DNA from: Streptomyces cinnabarinus
Lineage (GTDB): Bacteria > Actinomycetota > Actinomycetes > Streptomycetales > Streptomycetaceae
Reading direction: 5' to 3'
DNA: 64,000 bases
Assembly: GCF_027270315.1 (NCBI RefSeq)
Contig: NZ_CP114413.1
Location: forward strand, 2,108,001-2,172,000
Within the stretch, counting starts at the first letter, position 1. Every line of letters starts with the position of its first letter. Below the pieces are notes generated by a model, which was not told where the DNA came from, did no database searches, and saw only the letters and a program-made list of their open reading frames with translations. The position numbers and the translations under genes were made by a program. Shown in pieces: positions 47,419 to 57,100 of this stretch.

Positions 47419-48927
47419 ATGACAGCGCAATTCAGGCGCTCTCGCCGTGTGCTGGCCGTCCCCGCCGGGATGGCCATGGCGACGGCGCTCGCCCTGCTGC
47501 CGAACGTGTCGGCGGCAGCCGAGGCGGAGACGGGGGCGGAGGCGACCTCGCTCAGCTATGTCGTCAACGTCCGTGCCGGGCACGGCCCTTCACCGCGCGT
47601 GGAGCGGGCCATCGCCGAGGCCGGCGGCACCGTCGTGGCCTCGTACGACCGGATCGGCGTGATCGTCGTCCACTCGGCGAACCCCGACTTCGCCAAGATC
47701 CTGCGCGAGGTGCCCGGGGTGTCCTCGGCGGGCAACACCCGCAACGCGCCGCTGCCCGCGCAGTCGACGACGGAGGTCGGTACCCCGAAGGTGCTCAGCG
47801 CCGCGGAGGCCGCCGCCGTCGAGGCCGCCGAGGGGCAGGACCCCTTGCAGCCGCTCCAGTGGGACCTGCCCGCCATCAAGGCGGACCGGGCGCACGAGAA
47901 GTCGCTGGGCAGCCCGGACGTCACCGTCGCGGTGATCGACACCGGCGTCGACGACACCCACCCCGATCTCGCGCCGAACTTCGACCGGGACGCGTCGGTC
48001 AACTGCGTGACGGGCAAGCCGGACACCACCGAGGGCGCCTGGCGCCCCGGGCCGACGGAGAGCCCGCACGGCACGCATGTGGCCGGCGAGATCGCGGCGG
48101 CCAAGAACGGCGTCGGCATGACCGGCGTCGCGCCCGGGGTGAAGGTCTCCGGCATCAAGGTGTCGACGACCGCGGGGTACTTCTACACCGAGGCCGTGGT
48201 GTGCGGCTTCATGTGGGCGGCCGAGCACGACGTCGACGTGACGAACAACAGCTATTACACCGATCCCTGGTACTTCAACTGCAAGAACGAACCGGACCAG
48301 AAGGCGCTCGTCGAGGCCGTCTCCCGGGCCTCGCGGTACGCGGAGAAGAAGGGCGCGGTCAACGTCGCGGCGGCCGGCAACGAGAACTACGACCTCGCGG
48401 CCGACGAGATCACCGACCCGGTCTCGCCGAACGACGGCACGCCCTCCGACCGGGTCGTCGACCCGTCCGAGTGCCTTGACATCCCGACCCAGTTGCCGGG
48501 TGTCGTGACGGTCGCGTCGACCGGGGCGAAGGGCATCAAGTCGTCCTTCTCCAACCACGGCCTGGGAGTTGTCGACATCGCCGCGCCCGGCGGCGACTCG
48601 ACCCGCTTCCAGACCCCGGCCCCGCCGGCCACCAGCGGCCTGATCCTCGGCACGCTGCCCGGCGGCAAATGGGGCTACATGGCCGGTACGTCGATGGCGT
48701 CCCCGCATGTCGCGGGTGTCGCCGCGCTGATCAAGTCGACGCGTCCGTACCTCCCGCCGACCGCGGTGAAGGCCCTGCTGTACGCCCAGGCCGACGCCAC
48801 GGCGTGCACGGACCCGTACGACATCGACGGCGACGGCAAGGTCGACGCGGTGTGCGAGGGCTCGAAGAACCGGAACGGGTTCTACGGGTGGGGGACCGCG
48901 GACGCGCTGGACGCGGTGACCAGGTAG
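47419..48927 (+). CDS. Secreted S8 subtilisin-like serine protease, second copy
   Basis: A 502-aa paralog of the preceding gene with the same domain order: signal peptide (RRVLAVPAGMAMATALALLPNVSAAA), propeptide (LSYVVNVRAGHGPSPRVERAIAEAGGTVVASYDRIGVIVVHS), and S8 domain with D174, H217 and S425 in VAVIDTGVDDTHPDLAP, PHGTHVAGEIA and GTSMASPHVAGVAAL. Long blocks are identical between the two genes, which shows tandem duplication. Both end in a motif with DGDGKVDAVCEG / NGDGTQDAVCEG that may bind calcium or form a disulfide. The ATG at 47419 follows GGGAGAGAC. Likely an operon. Confidence 0.95.
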   Translation: MTAQFRRSRRVLAVPAGMAMATALALLPNVSAAAEAETGAEATSLSYVVNVRAGHGPSPRVERAIAEAGGTVVASYDRIGVIVVHSANPDFAKILREVPGVSSAGNTRNAPLPAQSTTEVGTPKVLSAAEAAAVEAAEGQDPLQPLQWDLPAIKADRAHEKSLGSPDVTVAVIDTGVDDTHPDLAPNFDRDASVNCVTGKPDTTEGAWRPGPTESPHGTHVAGEIAAAKNGVGMTGVAPGVKVSGIKVSTTAGYFYTEAVVCGFMWAAEHDVDVTNNSYYTDPWYFNCKNEPDQKALVEAVSRASRYAEKKGAVNVAAAGNENYDLAADEITDPVSPNDGTPSDRVVDPSECLDIPTQLPGVVTVASTGAKGIKSSFSNHGLGVVDIAAPGGDSTRFQTPAPPATSGLILGTLPGGKWGYMAGTSMASPHVAGVAALIKSTRPYLPPTAVKALLYAQADATACTDPYDIDGDGKVDAVCEGSKNRNGFYGWGTADALDAVTR

Positions 48928-48968
48928 TCCCGTCCATGTAGTCCTCTCCATATCTTGATTCGGTCAAT

Positions 48969-48983
48969 ACTGCATAGTGCAGT
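48969..48983. promoter_or_regulatory. Palindrome ACTGCATAGTGCAGT just before the CoA transferase start
   Basis: A perfect six-base inverted repeat around TAG, ending two bases before the ATG at 48985. It overlaps a local AT-rich patch with TTGATT at 48955. The position suggests a repressor operator on a leaderless or short-leader transcript. It resembles operator sites of GntR-type regulators in shape only. Confidence 0.5.
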
Positions 48984-48984
48984 C

Positions 48985-50298
48985 ATGACCGACATCAAGG
49001 TGGTGGTGCGGGAGGGCGCTCTTCCGGGGCGCCTTCCCGTGCGGGAGTTGGCACGCGCGTGTGTGAGCGCGTGCGCGCTGGCCGGCGCCGAACTGGGGGC
49101 GGTGCGGGCCGGGTTGCGGGAGGTGCCGGAGGTCGTGGTGGACGACGGTGCCGTCGCCACGGCGTTCGTGAGCGAACGGCATCTGTTGATCGACGGACGC
49201 GCTCCGGTCACCTTCGCCCCGCTGTCGCGGTTCTGGCGGACGGCGGACGGGTGGGTGCGGACCCACGCGAACTATCCCCACCACCGCGAGCGGTTGCTGA
49301 GCGCGCTGGGCGTGCCCGAGGCCGGGGTGGAACGGGCGCTGGCCGAGCGGTCGGCCCTGGACGTCGAGGAGGCCGTGTACGCGGCCGGAGGACTCGCCGT
49401 GGCGGTGCGCACGCCCGAGGAGTGGGCGGCCCATCCGCAGGCGGTCGCGGTGGCTCGGCGGCCCTTGGTCGAGCGCGAGCGCCTGGACACGGCACGCGCG
49501 CGTGCGCTGCCGCCGTTGCAGCCCGCTCCCCTGTTGCCCGCCGCCGGGGTACGGGTCCTGGACCTGACCCGGGTCATCGCGGGCCCGGTCGCCACCCGCA
49601 CCCTCGCCCTGCTGGGCGCCGACGTCCTGCGCGTCGATCCCCCGGGTAGCCCCGAACTCCCCGACCAGCACGCCGACACGGGGTTCGGGAAGCGGTCCGC
49701 GACCTTGGACCTGACGCGGGACCGGCGGGCCTTCGAGGAGCTGCTCGCGACGGCCGACGTGGTCGTCACCGGGTACCGGCCGGGCGCCCTGGACCGGTTC
49801 GGTCTCTCGCCCGAGGCGCTGGTGGAGCGGCGGCCCGGACTGGTCGTGGCGCAGCTGTCGGCATGGGGCGCGTACGGGCCGTGGGGCGAGCGGCGCGGCT
49901 TCGACAGCCTGGTGCAGGCGGCCACCGGGATCGCGGCGGTGACGGGGACGCCGGAACAGCCCGGGGCACTGCCCGCCCAGGCCCTCGACCACGGCACCGG
50001 GTACCTGCTGGCGGCGGCGGTCCTGCGAGAGCTGACCGAGCGGCTCCAGGAGGGCTACAGCCGGGTCGTACGGCTGGCGCTGGCGCGGACGGCGCTGTGG
50101 CTGACGGACGGGATCGACGCGGGTGCGGAGAGCGGACCGGCGTACGAGGGGCCGGGACCCTGGCTGGCCGAGACGGACAGCGCGCTGGGACGGCTGCGGT
50201 ACGCCCTGCCGCCGGTGGCCTTCGCGGGCGGGCCGGTGGACTGGGTCCGGCCGCCCGGGGTCTGGGGAAACGATCCCGCGCGGTGGGATCCTGTCTGA
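48985..50298 (+). CDS. CaiB/BaiF class III CoA transferase with permuted domain order
   Basis: A 437-aa protein. The class III core starts at about residue 184 (VRVLDLTRVIAGPVATRTLALLGADVLRVDPP), then GYRPGALDRFGL, and the catalytic Asp is probably D307 in RRGFDSLVQAATGIA. Residues 1-175 look like the segment that normally lies at the C-terminus of the family (RFWRTADGWVRTHANYPHHRERLLSALGVP, VRTPEEWAAHPQAVAVARRPLVERERL). The protein ends soon after the core. The order therefore appears permuted relative to CaiB. The substrate is unknown. The start ATG 48985 follows a palindrome. Confidence 0.83.
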   Translation: MTDIKVVVREGALPGRLPVRELARACVSACALAGAELGAVRAGLREVPEVVVDDGAVATAFVSERHLLIDGRAPVTFAPLSRFWRTADGWVRTHANYPHHRERLLSALGVPEAGVERALAERSALDVEEAVYAAGGLAVAVRTPEEWAAHPQAVAVARRPLVERERLDTARARALPPLQPAPLLPAAGVRVLDLTRVIAGPVATRTLALLGADVLRVDPPGSPELPDQHADTGFGKRSATLDLTRDRRAFEELLATADVVVTGYRPGALDRFGLSPEALVERRPGLVVAQLSAWGAYGPWGERRGFDSLVQAATGIAAVTGTPEQPGALPAQALDHGTGYLLAAAVLRELTERLQEGYSRVVRLALARTALWLTDGIDAGAESGPAYEGPGPWLAETDSALGRLRYALPPVAFAGGPVDWVRPPGVWGNDPARWDPV

Positions 50299-50398
50299 GC
50301 CGCGGGGCGTCCGAAGGCGTACCCATGGGCGGACTGCCGTACCGCCAGTTGTTTTCCTGCGCTTGCCCGGTTCTGGGGCGACTGGTGAAGATCATGAG

Positions 50399-51400
50399 GT
50401 GACCTTGATAAGACCCACGCCGGAGGCGGCCGACGCGAACGAGCCCCTGCGCCGGGCCGGCACCGGCCGGGCCGTCGCCGTACTGGTGCTGGTGGCCCTC
50501 GGGGCGCTGATACCGCTGCTCGGGCCGTCCGCCGCGCTGCGCGGCACCGGGGAGGCCGCCGCACCCGGCGACGGGGGCATCGCGCTGCTGCGGACGGTGC
50601 TGGTCGCGGCGCTGTGCGTCCCGGTGGGCGAGCTGTTCGTGAACCGGCTGGCCCGTTCCGTACCCGGCGCTCCCCCGGCCCCGCCCCGCAGTTGGGCGCC
50701 CTACGCGGCCGGCGCCGGTTTCCTCGCCGCCCTCGGGCTGGCCTCGGTCGTGTCGACCGGCAACCTGGTGCCGGACAGCCTCTCCGACCTGGACGTCGGC
50801 GGTCTGTACGCCACCCGCGACGGGAAGCTCGCGCTGCTGGAGGTGAACGCGTTCGCCGCGGCCGGGCTGTGCGCGCTGTCCCGGCGGCCCGGCACCCAGC
50901 TCTGGCCGCTGGCCGCGGTGGTCGTGGCCGAGGCGCTGCGCGCCCACCCGCCCACCGAGCACTCCCCGATGATCGGCTCCGGGCTGACGCTGGTGCACCT
51001 CACCTGCGCGGCGCTGTGGGCGGGCGGTCTGCTGCACGTGCTGCGGAGCCTGCGGGGCGGGACCCCGTCGGGCGCGGCCCTGCTGGGGCTCTACGCGCGC
51101 GTGGCGGCCGTGCTGCTCGCCGCCATCACGGCGACCGGGGTGTGCAGTTCACTGCGGCGCATGCCGTCGGGGACGATCCTCGATCAGCTCACGACGACGG
51201 CGTACGGGCGGGTGCTGCTCGCCAAGGTGCTGCTGGTGGCCGCCGTGGCCGCCCTCGCCCTGTGGGCGCGGATCCGGCTGCGCCGGGCCGCCGACCCGCT
51301 CACGGCCTGCTCGCCCGCGCGCGTGGAGGTCGCCGCGCTGGGCGTGGTCGTGGCGGTGTCGGGGCTGCTGACGGCGCTGCCGGTGCCGATCAGATGGTGA
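50399..51400 (+). CDS. CopD-domain-like integral membrane protein
   Basis: A 333-aa membrane protein with about eight hydrophobic helices. It resembles the copper-resistance CopD/YcnJ-type permease family: the first helix (AVAVLVLVALGALIPLLGPSAAL), then GLTLVHLTCAALWAGGLLHVLRSL, VAAVLLAAITATGVCSSL, and YGRVLLAKVLLVAAVAALALWARIRLRRA are typical. The HLTCAALWAGGLLH helix contains two His residues that could bind copper. The start GTG 50399 is weakly supported; TTG 50405 is another choice. Its role in copper uptake is inferred from the family. It converges on the zinc dehydrogenase gene. Confidence 0.75.
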   Translation: MTLIRPTPEAADANEPLRRAGTGRAVAVLVLVALGALIPLLGPSAALRGTGEAAAPGDGGIALLRTVLVAALCVPVGELFVNRLARSVPGAPPAPPRSWAPYAAGAGFLAALGLASVVSTGNLVPDSLSDLDVGGLYATRDGKLALLEVNAFAAAGLCALSRRPGTQLWPLAAVVVAEALRAHPPTEHSPMIGSGLTLVHLTCAALWAGGLLHVLRSLRGGTPSGAALLGLYARVAAVLLAAITATGVCSSLRRMPSGTILDQLTTTAYGRVLLAKVLLVAAVAALALWARIRLRRAADPLTACSPARVEVAALGVVVAVSGLLTALPVPIRW

Positions 51401-51419
51401 CCCGTCGGATCGTGCCGAT

Positions 51420-52463
51420 TCAGATGGTGACCATCACCTTGAGGGCGACGCGCTCGTCCATCGCCTTGTAGCCGTCCGGAACGCCCTCCAGGCCCACCGT
51501 CATGTCGAACACCGGCGAGGGGTCGATGGTCCCGTCCAGGACATCCGGCAGCAGCTCGGGAAGGTACGCGCGGACCGGCGCGACCCCGCCCCGCAGGGCT
51601 ATGTTCCGGTCGAACATGACGCCCAGGTCGAGCCCCGTGCCGCTGCCGTGCGGCACGCCGACGAAGCCGATGCCGCCGCCGTCGCGGGTGATGTTCACCG
51701 CCGTACGCATGGACTGCTCGGTGCCGACCGCCTCGACGACGGCGTGCGCGCCCTGACCGCGGGTGAGTTCGCGGACGGCCTCTACGGCGGCCTCGCCGCG
51801 CTCGGCGACGACGTCGGTGGCGCCGAAGCGGCGGGCGATGTCGGTGCGGACCTGGTGGCGGCCGAGCGCGATGACGCGTTCGGCGCCGAGCCGCTTGGCG
51901 GCGAGGACCGCGCACAGGCCGACGGCTCCGTCGCCGACGACGGCGACCGTGGCGCCCGGCCGGGCGCCCGCGGCGAGCGCGGCGTGGTGGCCGGTGCCCA
52001 TGACATCGGACAGGGTCAGCAGCGCGGTCAGCAGCCGCTCGTCCGAGGCGGCCTCCTTCGGCAGCCGGACGAGGGTGCCGTCGGCGAAGGGCACCCGCAC
52101 GGCCTCGCCCTGGCCGCCGTCGTAGCCGACCGTGCCCCAGAAGCCGCCGTGCTCGCAGGAGGTGGTCAGGCCCTCGCGGCAGTAGTCGCAGGTGCCGTCG
52201 GACCACATGAAGGGCGCGACGACCAGGTCGCCGGTGCGGATGCCGGAGACCTCGGAGCCGGTCTCCTCGACGACGCCGAGGAACTCGTGCCCGATCCGCT
52301 GCCCCGGCTGCCGGGCCGCCTCCCCGCGGTACGCCCACAGGTCGCTGCCGCAGATGCAGGCCCGCAGCACCCGGACCACGGCGTCGGTGGGCAGCTGGAC
52401 GACGGGGTCGGGTACGTCCGCCACGCGCATGTCGTACGGGGCGTGGATGGTGGTCGCGCGCAT
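51420..52463 (-). CDS. Zinc-dependent medium-chain alcohol dehydrogenase
   Basis: A 347-aa MDR-family NAD(P)-dependent dehydrogenase. Catalytic zinc ligands C38 and H59-E60 (GHEFLG) and the coenzyme motif VVGDGAVGLCAVLAAKRLGAERVIAL are present. The structural zinc site is reduced: CDYCREGLTTSCEH gives only three of the usual four Cys. The C-terminal VFDMTVGLEGVPDGYKAMDERVALKVMV is typical. Substrate unknown. The ATG at 52463 is followed by MRATTIHAPYDMRVADVPDP, the normal family start. Confidence 0.93.
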   Translation of the reverse strand: MRATTIHAPYDMRVADVPDPVVQLPTDAVVRVLRACICGSDLWAYRGEAARQPGQRIGHEFLGVVEETGSEVSGIRTGDLVVAPFMWSDGTCDYCREGLTTSCEHGGFWGTVGYDGGQGEAVRVPFADGTLVRLPKEAASDERLLTALLTLSDVMGTGHHAALAAGARPGATVAVVGDGAVGLCAVLAAKRLGAERVIALGRHQVRTDIARRFGATDVVAERGEAAVEAVRELTRGQGAHAVVEAVGTEQSMRTAVNITRDGGGIGFVGVPHGSGTGLDLGVMFDRNIALRGGVAPVRAYLPELLPDVLDGTIDPSPVFDMTVGLEGVPDGYKAMDERVALKVMVTI

Positions 52464-52499
52464 GGCAGGGTCCTTCTGCTGCGAGGTGGTGAGATGCGC

Positions 52500-53165
52500 T
52501 CAGGGGGTGGTCGAGCGCACCTCACCGTACGTCGCGGCAGGGAAGGGGCGCGCTTCGAGGGCTCTGAGTGTGCCAGTGGCGAGCAGGAACTGCGCGGCGA
52601 TATACGTGAGCATGATCCACAGGTCGGGGCGGGGCGGCTGGGGCCACTCGGCGACGCCGGTCGCGATGAGGGTGTCGGACAGCATGAAGAGCGCGCCGCC
52701 GAGCCCGGCGGTCAGGCCGAACCGGCTGCCGGCCCGATAGGCCATGGCGGTGAGCAGCAGGCTGTACCCGGCGACCGGGACCCGCAGGTCGGCGGGGAGG
52801 TCCGGCCAGAGGGAGGCGACAGTGGTCGTCAGGGCGACGCCGTACCCGGCGAGCAGGAACGGCTGATGGGACCCGCGCGCCTTGAACAGCAGCAGGTAGC
52901 AGATGTGCCCGGCCGCGAAGGAGCCCATTCCGGCGAGGAAGGCCGGCTCGGCGTCGGACAGCAGCAGGACGTCTCCGCCCCAGCCGAACAGCAGGGCAGC
53001 GATGAGCAGCCGGGGCGCCCCGGACAGGGCGGCGTACCCGGCGAGCAGGGGCATCAGCAGCGGCTTGGCGACGGTGTGCCCGGGGTCGAACCCGGCCGCG
53101 AGGGAGCCGAGGTCAACGGCGGCGGCCAGGCCGAAGGCGAGGAGCAGCAGGCGCTTGGGGGTCAC
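52500..53165 (-). CDS. YhhN/TMEM86-family protein (lysoplasmalogenase-like)
   Basis: A 221-aa membrane protein of seven to eight helices. It starts MTPKRLLLLAFGLAAAVDLGSLAAG and shows YhhN family blocks: KPLLMPLLAGY, LFGWGGDVLLL, FLAGMGSFAAGHICYLLLF and GALFMLSDTLIA. Human TMEM86B of this family is lysoplasmalogenase, which hydrolyses the vinyl-ether bond of lysoplasmalogens. The start GTG 53165 overlaps the upstream desaturase-like gene stop as GTGA, so both are translated together. The family assignment is firm; the substrate is inferred. Confidence 0.87.
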   Translation of the reverse strand: MTPKRLLLLAFGLAAAVDLGSLAAGFDPGHTVAKPLLMPLLAGYAALSGAPRLLIAALLFGWGGDVLLLSDAEPAFLAGMGSFAAGHICYLLLFKARGSHQPFLLAGYGVALTTTVASLWPDLPADLRVPVAGYSLLLTAMAYRAGSRFGLTAGLGGALFMLSDTLIATGVAEWPQPPRPDLWIMLTYIAAQFLLATGTLRALEARPFPAATYGEVRSTTP

Positions 53166-54022
53166 GCGGAGACACTCTCCCGCGCGGGTTCCGGGGCGGG
53201 CTGCCAGCCGGGCCCGCGGAAGAGGTGCCCGGCCCGGTCACGCCAAGTGCGGGCCTTCTTCAGGTCCTTGGCGATGGAGACGTACTCGTGGGTGGCGACC
53301 TTGACCGGGTTGTACGTGTCGATGTTCTTGGTCAGCCCGAACACCGGGCGCTCGGTCTCGGCGACGAAGGAGCGGAACAGCCGGTCCCAGACGATGAGGA
53401 TGCCGCCGAAGTTGCGGTCGAGGTAGCCGCCCTGGGAGGCGTGGTGGACGCGATGGTGGGAAGGCGTGTTGAACACGAACTCGAACCACCGGGGCATCTT
53501 GTCGATGCGCTCGGTGTGGATCCAGAACTGGTACACGAGGTTCGCCGAGGAGCAGAAGGCGAGCGCGGCCGGGTGCACTCCGCAGGCGATGAGGGGGACG
53601 TAGAACGGCCAGACGGTCAGCGAGGTCCAGGGCTGGCGCAGTGCGGTGGTGAGGTTGAACTTGCGGCTGGAGTGGTGCACCACATGGCAGGCCCACAGGA
53701 CGCGTACGACGTGGTGGCCGCGGTGGGACCAGTAGTAGAAGAAGTCCTGGGCGAGCAGCATCAAGGGGACCGTCCACAGCAGGACAGGAACCCGGAGGGG
53801 CGTCAGTTCGTAGATCGCCGTGTAGATCGCGACGATCGGGATCTTCCACAGGAAGTCGAAGAACAGACTGCCGAGCCCCATGCCGAGGCTGGTCGCGGCG
53901 TCCTTCGACTCATAGCCCGCGGCCTCCTCGTCGGGGTGCAGACGGACGCTGATCATCTCGACCACGGTGAGCAGCACGAAGGCGGGTATCGACCACAGCA
54001 CGACATCGGGCAGGTTCGGCAT
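53162..54022 (-). CDS. Fatty acid hydroxylase / sterol desaturase superfamily, alkylglycerol monooxygenase-like
   Basis: A 286-aa membrane di-iron enzyme with about four to five helices. It has the three His clusters HRGHH (100-104), HVVHH (113-117) and HHRVHH (189-194), plus H169 in FWIHTERIDKMPRWFEFVFNTPSHHRVHH. The surrounding sequence DFFYYWSHRGHH...CHVVHHSSRKFNLTTALRQP...NFGGILIVWDRLFRSF closely resembles TMEM195/alkylglycerol monooxygenase, which cleaves ether lipids. It is first in a two-gene operon with the YhhN protein. ATG 54022 starts MPNLPDVVLWSIPAFVLL. Confidence 0.88.
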   Translation of the reverse strand: MPNLPDVVLWSIPAFVLLTVVEMISVRLHPDEEAAGYESKDAATSLGMGLGSLFFDFLWKIPIVAIYTAIYELTPLRVPVLLWTVPLMLLAQDFFYYWSHRGHHVVRVLWACHVVHHSSRKFNLTTALRQPWTSLTVWPFYVPLIACGVHPAALAFCSSANLVYQFWIHTERIDKMPRWFEFVFNTPSHHRVHHASQGGYLDRNFGGILIVWDRLFRSFVAETERPVFGLTKNIDTYNPVKVATHEYVSIAKDLKKARTWRDRAGHLFRGPGWQPAPEPARESVSA

Positions 54023-54070
54023 GTGGGCACCGTAGAACCGCTGGTCGGCGAAGGCTAGGGGTTGTTACTC

Positions 54071-54102
54071 ACAAGTATTACCAGCGGTACGCGCTTACTT
54101 GT
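54071..54102. promoter_or_regulatory. Inverted repeat in an AT-rich region before the NACHT gene
   Basis: ACAAGTA (54071-54077) and TACTTGT (54096-54102) form a seven-base inverted repeat with an 18-base spacer, inside an unusually AT-rich ~50 bp between two divergent genes. This may be an operator or promoter region. No single promoter can be fixed by eye. Confidence 0.4.
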
Positions 54103-54175
54103 TGGTGATCTCCGCCAAGAGCCGTCCGAGATGTCGGTGCCCGCACCTACGATGCGGGCAGGGAGGGGGCGGGGG

Positions 54176-57100
54176 ATGCAGGGTCTTGAGGTTGTACTGG
54201 TGCGGCTCGCCGCGACGGTGGTCCAGACGATCGCGAAGTCCGCACTCACTCCCCGGCCGGGAGCGGGCCTGGTGCCGGACCCGTTACGGCCGCTGCCGAG
54301 ACCGGCGAGTCCGGACCGGCTCGCGCGCGTGCTGGGCGAGCGGATCGCGGGGGCGTACGCCACGCTGCCGGAGCACGAGCGTCTGGCGGCGGTGGCAGCC
54401 GTGCAGGACACCCTCGCTGCGGCGGGCACCCTCGACGCGGACCGGCTCTTCGCGGTGGACCTGGATCCGGGGCGGCTGGCGCAGGAGCTGCGGCGGCCCG
54501 TGACCGACCTGACCGAACGGGCCCGGGAGCTGTACGGGGAACTGCTCGGGCTGTGCTGCGAGCATCTGATCGAGCAGCTCACCGCGCAGCCGTCGTTCCC
54601 CGCGCGGGCGGCGGTGGAGCAGACGCGGCGCTCCGGCGAACTGCTCCGGAGCCGCCCGCAGGCGGAGACACCGGACTTCGAGGGCCGGTACGCGGAGTTC
54701 ATCACCGGCACACACTCCCGCCTGGAGCTGTTCGGGCTCACCCTGGGTGGTCGACGCCGGGCCGAATGGGCGTTGGACACGGCGTATCTGAGCCTCGCGG
54801 TGAGCGGCGCCCGGCGCCATGAGCCGCAGCGCGACGGCATGCCCCAGGAGCCGCCGACGCCCATGCGGGTCGAGCAGGCGCTCGCCACGGCAGGCCACCG
54901 GCTGCTGCTGCGCGGCCCGGCCGGCTCGGGCAAGTCGACGCTGCTCCAGTGGCTGGCGCTGAACGCCGCCCGGCAGAATTTCGGTCCGCAACTGGCCGAC
55001 TGGAACCGGTGTGTGCCGTTCGTGCTGCGCCTGCGCTCCTTCCGCACGGCGGACGCGCTGCCGCTGCCCGAGGACTTCCTCCCCGCCGCGGGCGTACCGT
55101 TGCGCGCCCCGGACGGCTGGGTGGAGGGACTCCTCGCCAGTGGACGGGCGTTGGTGCTGGTGGACGGCGTCGACGAGGTGCCGGTACGGCAGCGCGAGCG
55201 CACGGAGAAATGGGTCAGGTCGCTGCTCGCGGCGTTCCCCAAGGCCCGGTACGTGATCACGACCCGCCCCGCCGCGGTTCCGGAGGGCTGGCTGGCCCCG
55301 CAGGACTTCACGGCACAGACCCTGCTGCCGATGGAACGGGACGACATCAGGGCGTTCGTCCGGCACTGGCACGACGCGGCCCGCCTGGAGGGCGCACCGG
55401 AGGCGGAACAGTCGGAACTGCACCGCTACGAGGCAAGCCTGAGCGAGGCCTTGACCACCCGCCGCGACCTGGGCCGCCTGGCGACGAACCCGCTCATGTG
55501 CGCCCTGCTGTGCGCCCTGCACCGGGACCGGCGCATGCACCTCCCCCGCGCGCGGAAGGAGTTGTACGACGCGGCCCTGGACATGCTGCTGGTGCGGCGG
55601 GACACGGAGCGGGAGATCGCGCCCGTGGAAGGGGTCTCCCTGTCGAGGGACGAGCAGACGGCCCTGCTCCAGCGGCTCGCCTACTGGATGATCCGCAACC
55701 AACAGGTCGAGGCGGACCGGCAGGACGTGGTCGCCATGCTCGACGAGTGGCTGACGGCCATGCCCCAGGTCCGCGAACAGGGCGACGCCGAACAGGTCTT
55801 CGCCCACCTCCTGATCCGCAGCGGACTGCTGCGCGAACCGGTGCCGGGATACGTGGACTTCGTCCACCGCACCTTCCAGGACTACCTGGGCGCCAAGGCC
55901 GCCGTCGAGGCCCGCGACTTCGGCGTCCTCGTCCGCAACGCCCACGACGACCAGTGGGACGACGTGGTGCGCATGGCGATGGGCCACGCGCGTGTGGAGG
56001 AACGGACGCGGCTGTTACGGCAGTTGCTGCGGCGGGCCGACAAGGTGCGGAGGTATCGGGACCGGTTGGTGTTGCTTGCGGCGGCGAGTCTGGAGCATGC
56101 GCCGGAGTTGGATCCTGGGGTGCGGAGGGAGGTGGAGGAGCGGACAGAGGAGTTGTTGCCGCCGAGGAACGAAAGGCAGGCGGACGCTCTGGCCAAGGCC
56201 GGGGAGTTGGTGCTGGAGCTGCTGCCGGGGCCGGACGGACTGACCAGATGGGAGGCGGCGGCGGTGGTCCGGACGGCCCACCTGCTCGGGGGTGACGCCG
56301 CCTTGGAGGTCATCAGACGGTTCCGTGCCGATCGGCGGCGGCTGGTGCGCTCCGAACTCAGCCTCGCCTGGCCGACGTTCGACACCATCGAATACTTCGA
56401 GGCGATCCTCGAAGGCACCGTGAAGGCCGGACAGATCCTCACCATGGACACCGCCGAGAAGCTGGCTCTCCTGCCGCGTCTGCCCCGGCTCACCGACCTC
56501 CAGCTGTACGGCGACCACGGGATCCCTCCCGCCGTCCTCGCGCACACGCCCCTGAGGTTCCTGGGGATCACCGACAACGACCTGGTCAGTGATCTGTCAC
56601 CGCTGCGAGCGCTGCCGCACCTGCGCAGGCTGTCGCTGAACCGCTGCGCGTCCCTCACGGACCTGGGTTCCCTCGCCGGTCTCCCGCTGACCAAGCTCTT
56701 CCTGTACGAGCCCGGCGACCGGCTGTCGCTGGCGCCCCTGTCCGACCTGCCCGACCTCAGGCATCTGACGGTCGACTTCGCGCCCGTGGAGACGAGGCTC
56801 GACGCGTGGGCCTTCGCTCCCCGGCTCACCGGCGTCGGCTTCTTCCGGCAGGGCTGCGTCACGAACCTCGACGGACTCGAAGCCCTGACGTCCCTGGAAT
56901 GGCTCACCGTCAACGAGGAGCACCAGTGGCGGGCCCTCGTCTCGGCCGGGACCTTCGCCCCGCTGGAGACCCTCCAAATCCTGGACGTCCCGCGCGTCGA
57001 CCTCGCCGACGTGCTGCCCCACCAGACCCTGACCAGGATCTACCTCGGTCCGTGCCCGCAGGTGGACAACATCGCAGCCCTCACGGAGCTGCCCTCGCTG

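Noticed and set aside
48955..48978. Sigma-70 promoter TTGATT/CATAGT before the CoA transferase
   Set aside because: The spacing is 12 bases, too short. Only the palindrome is reported.
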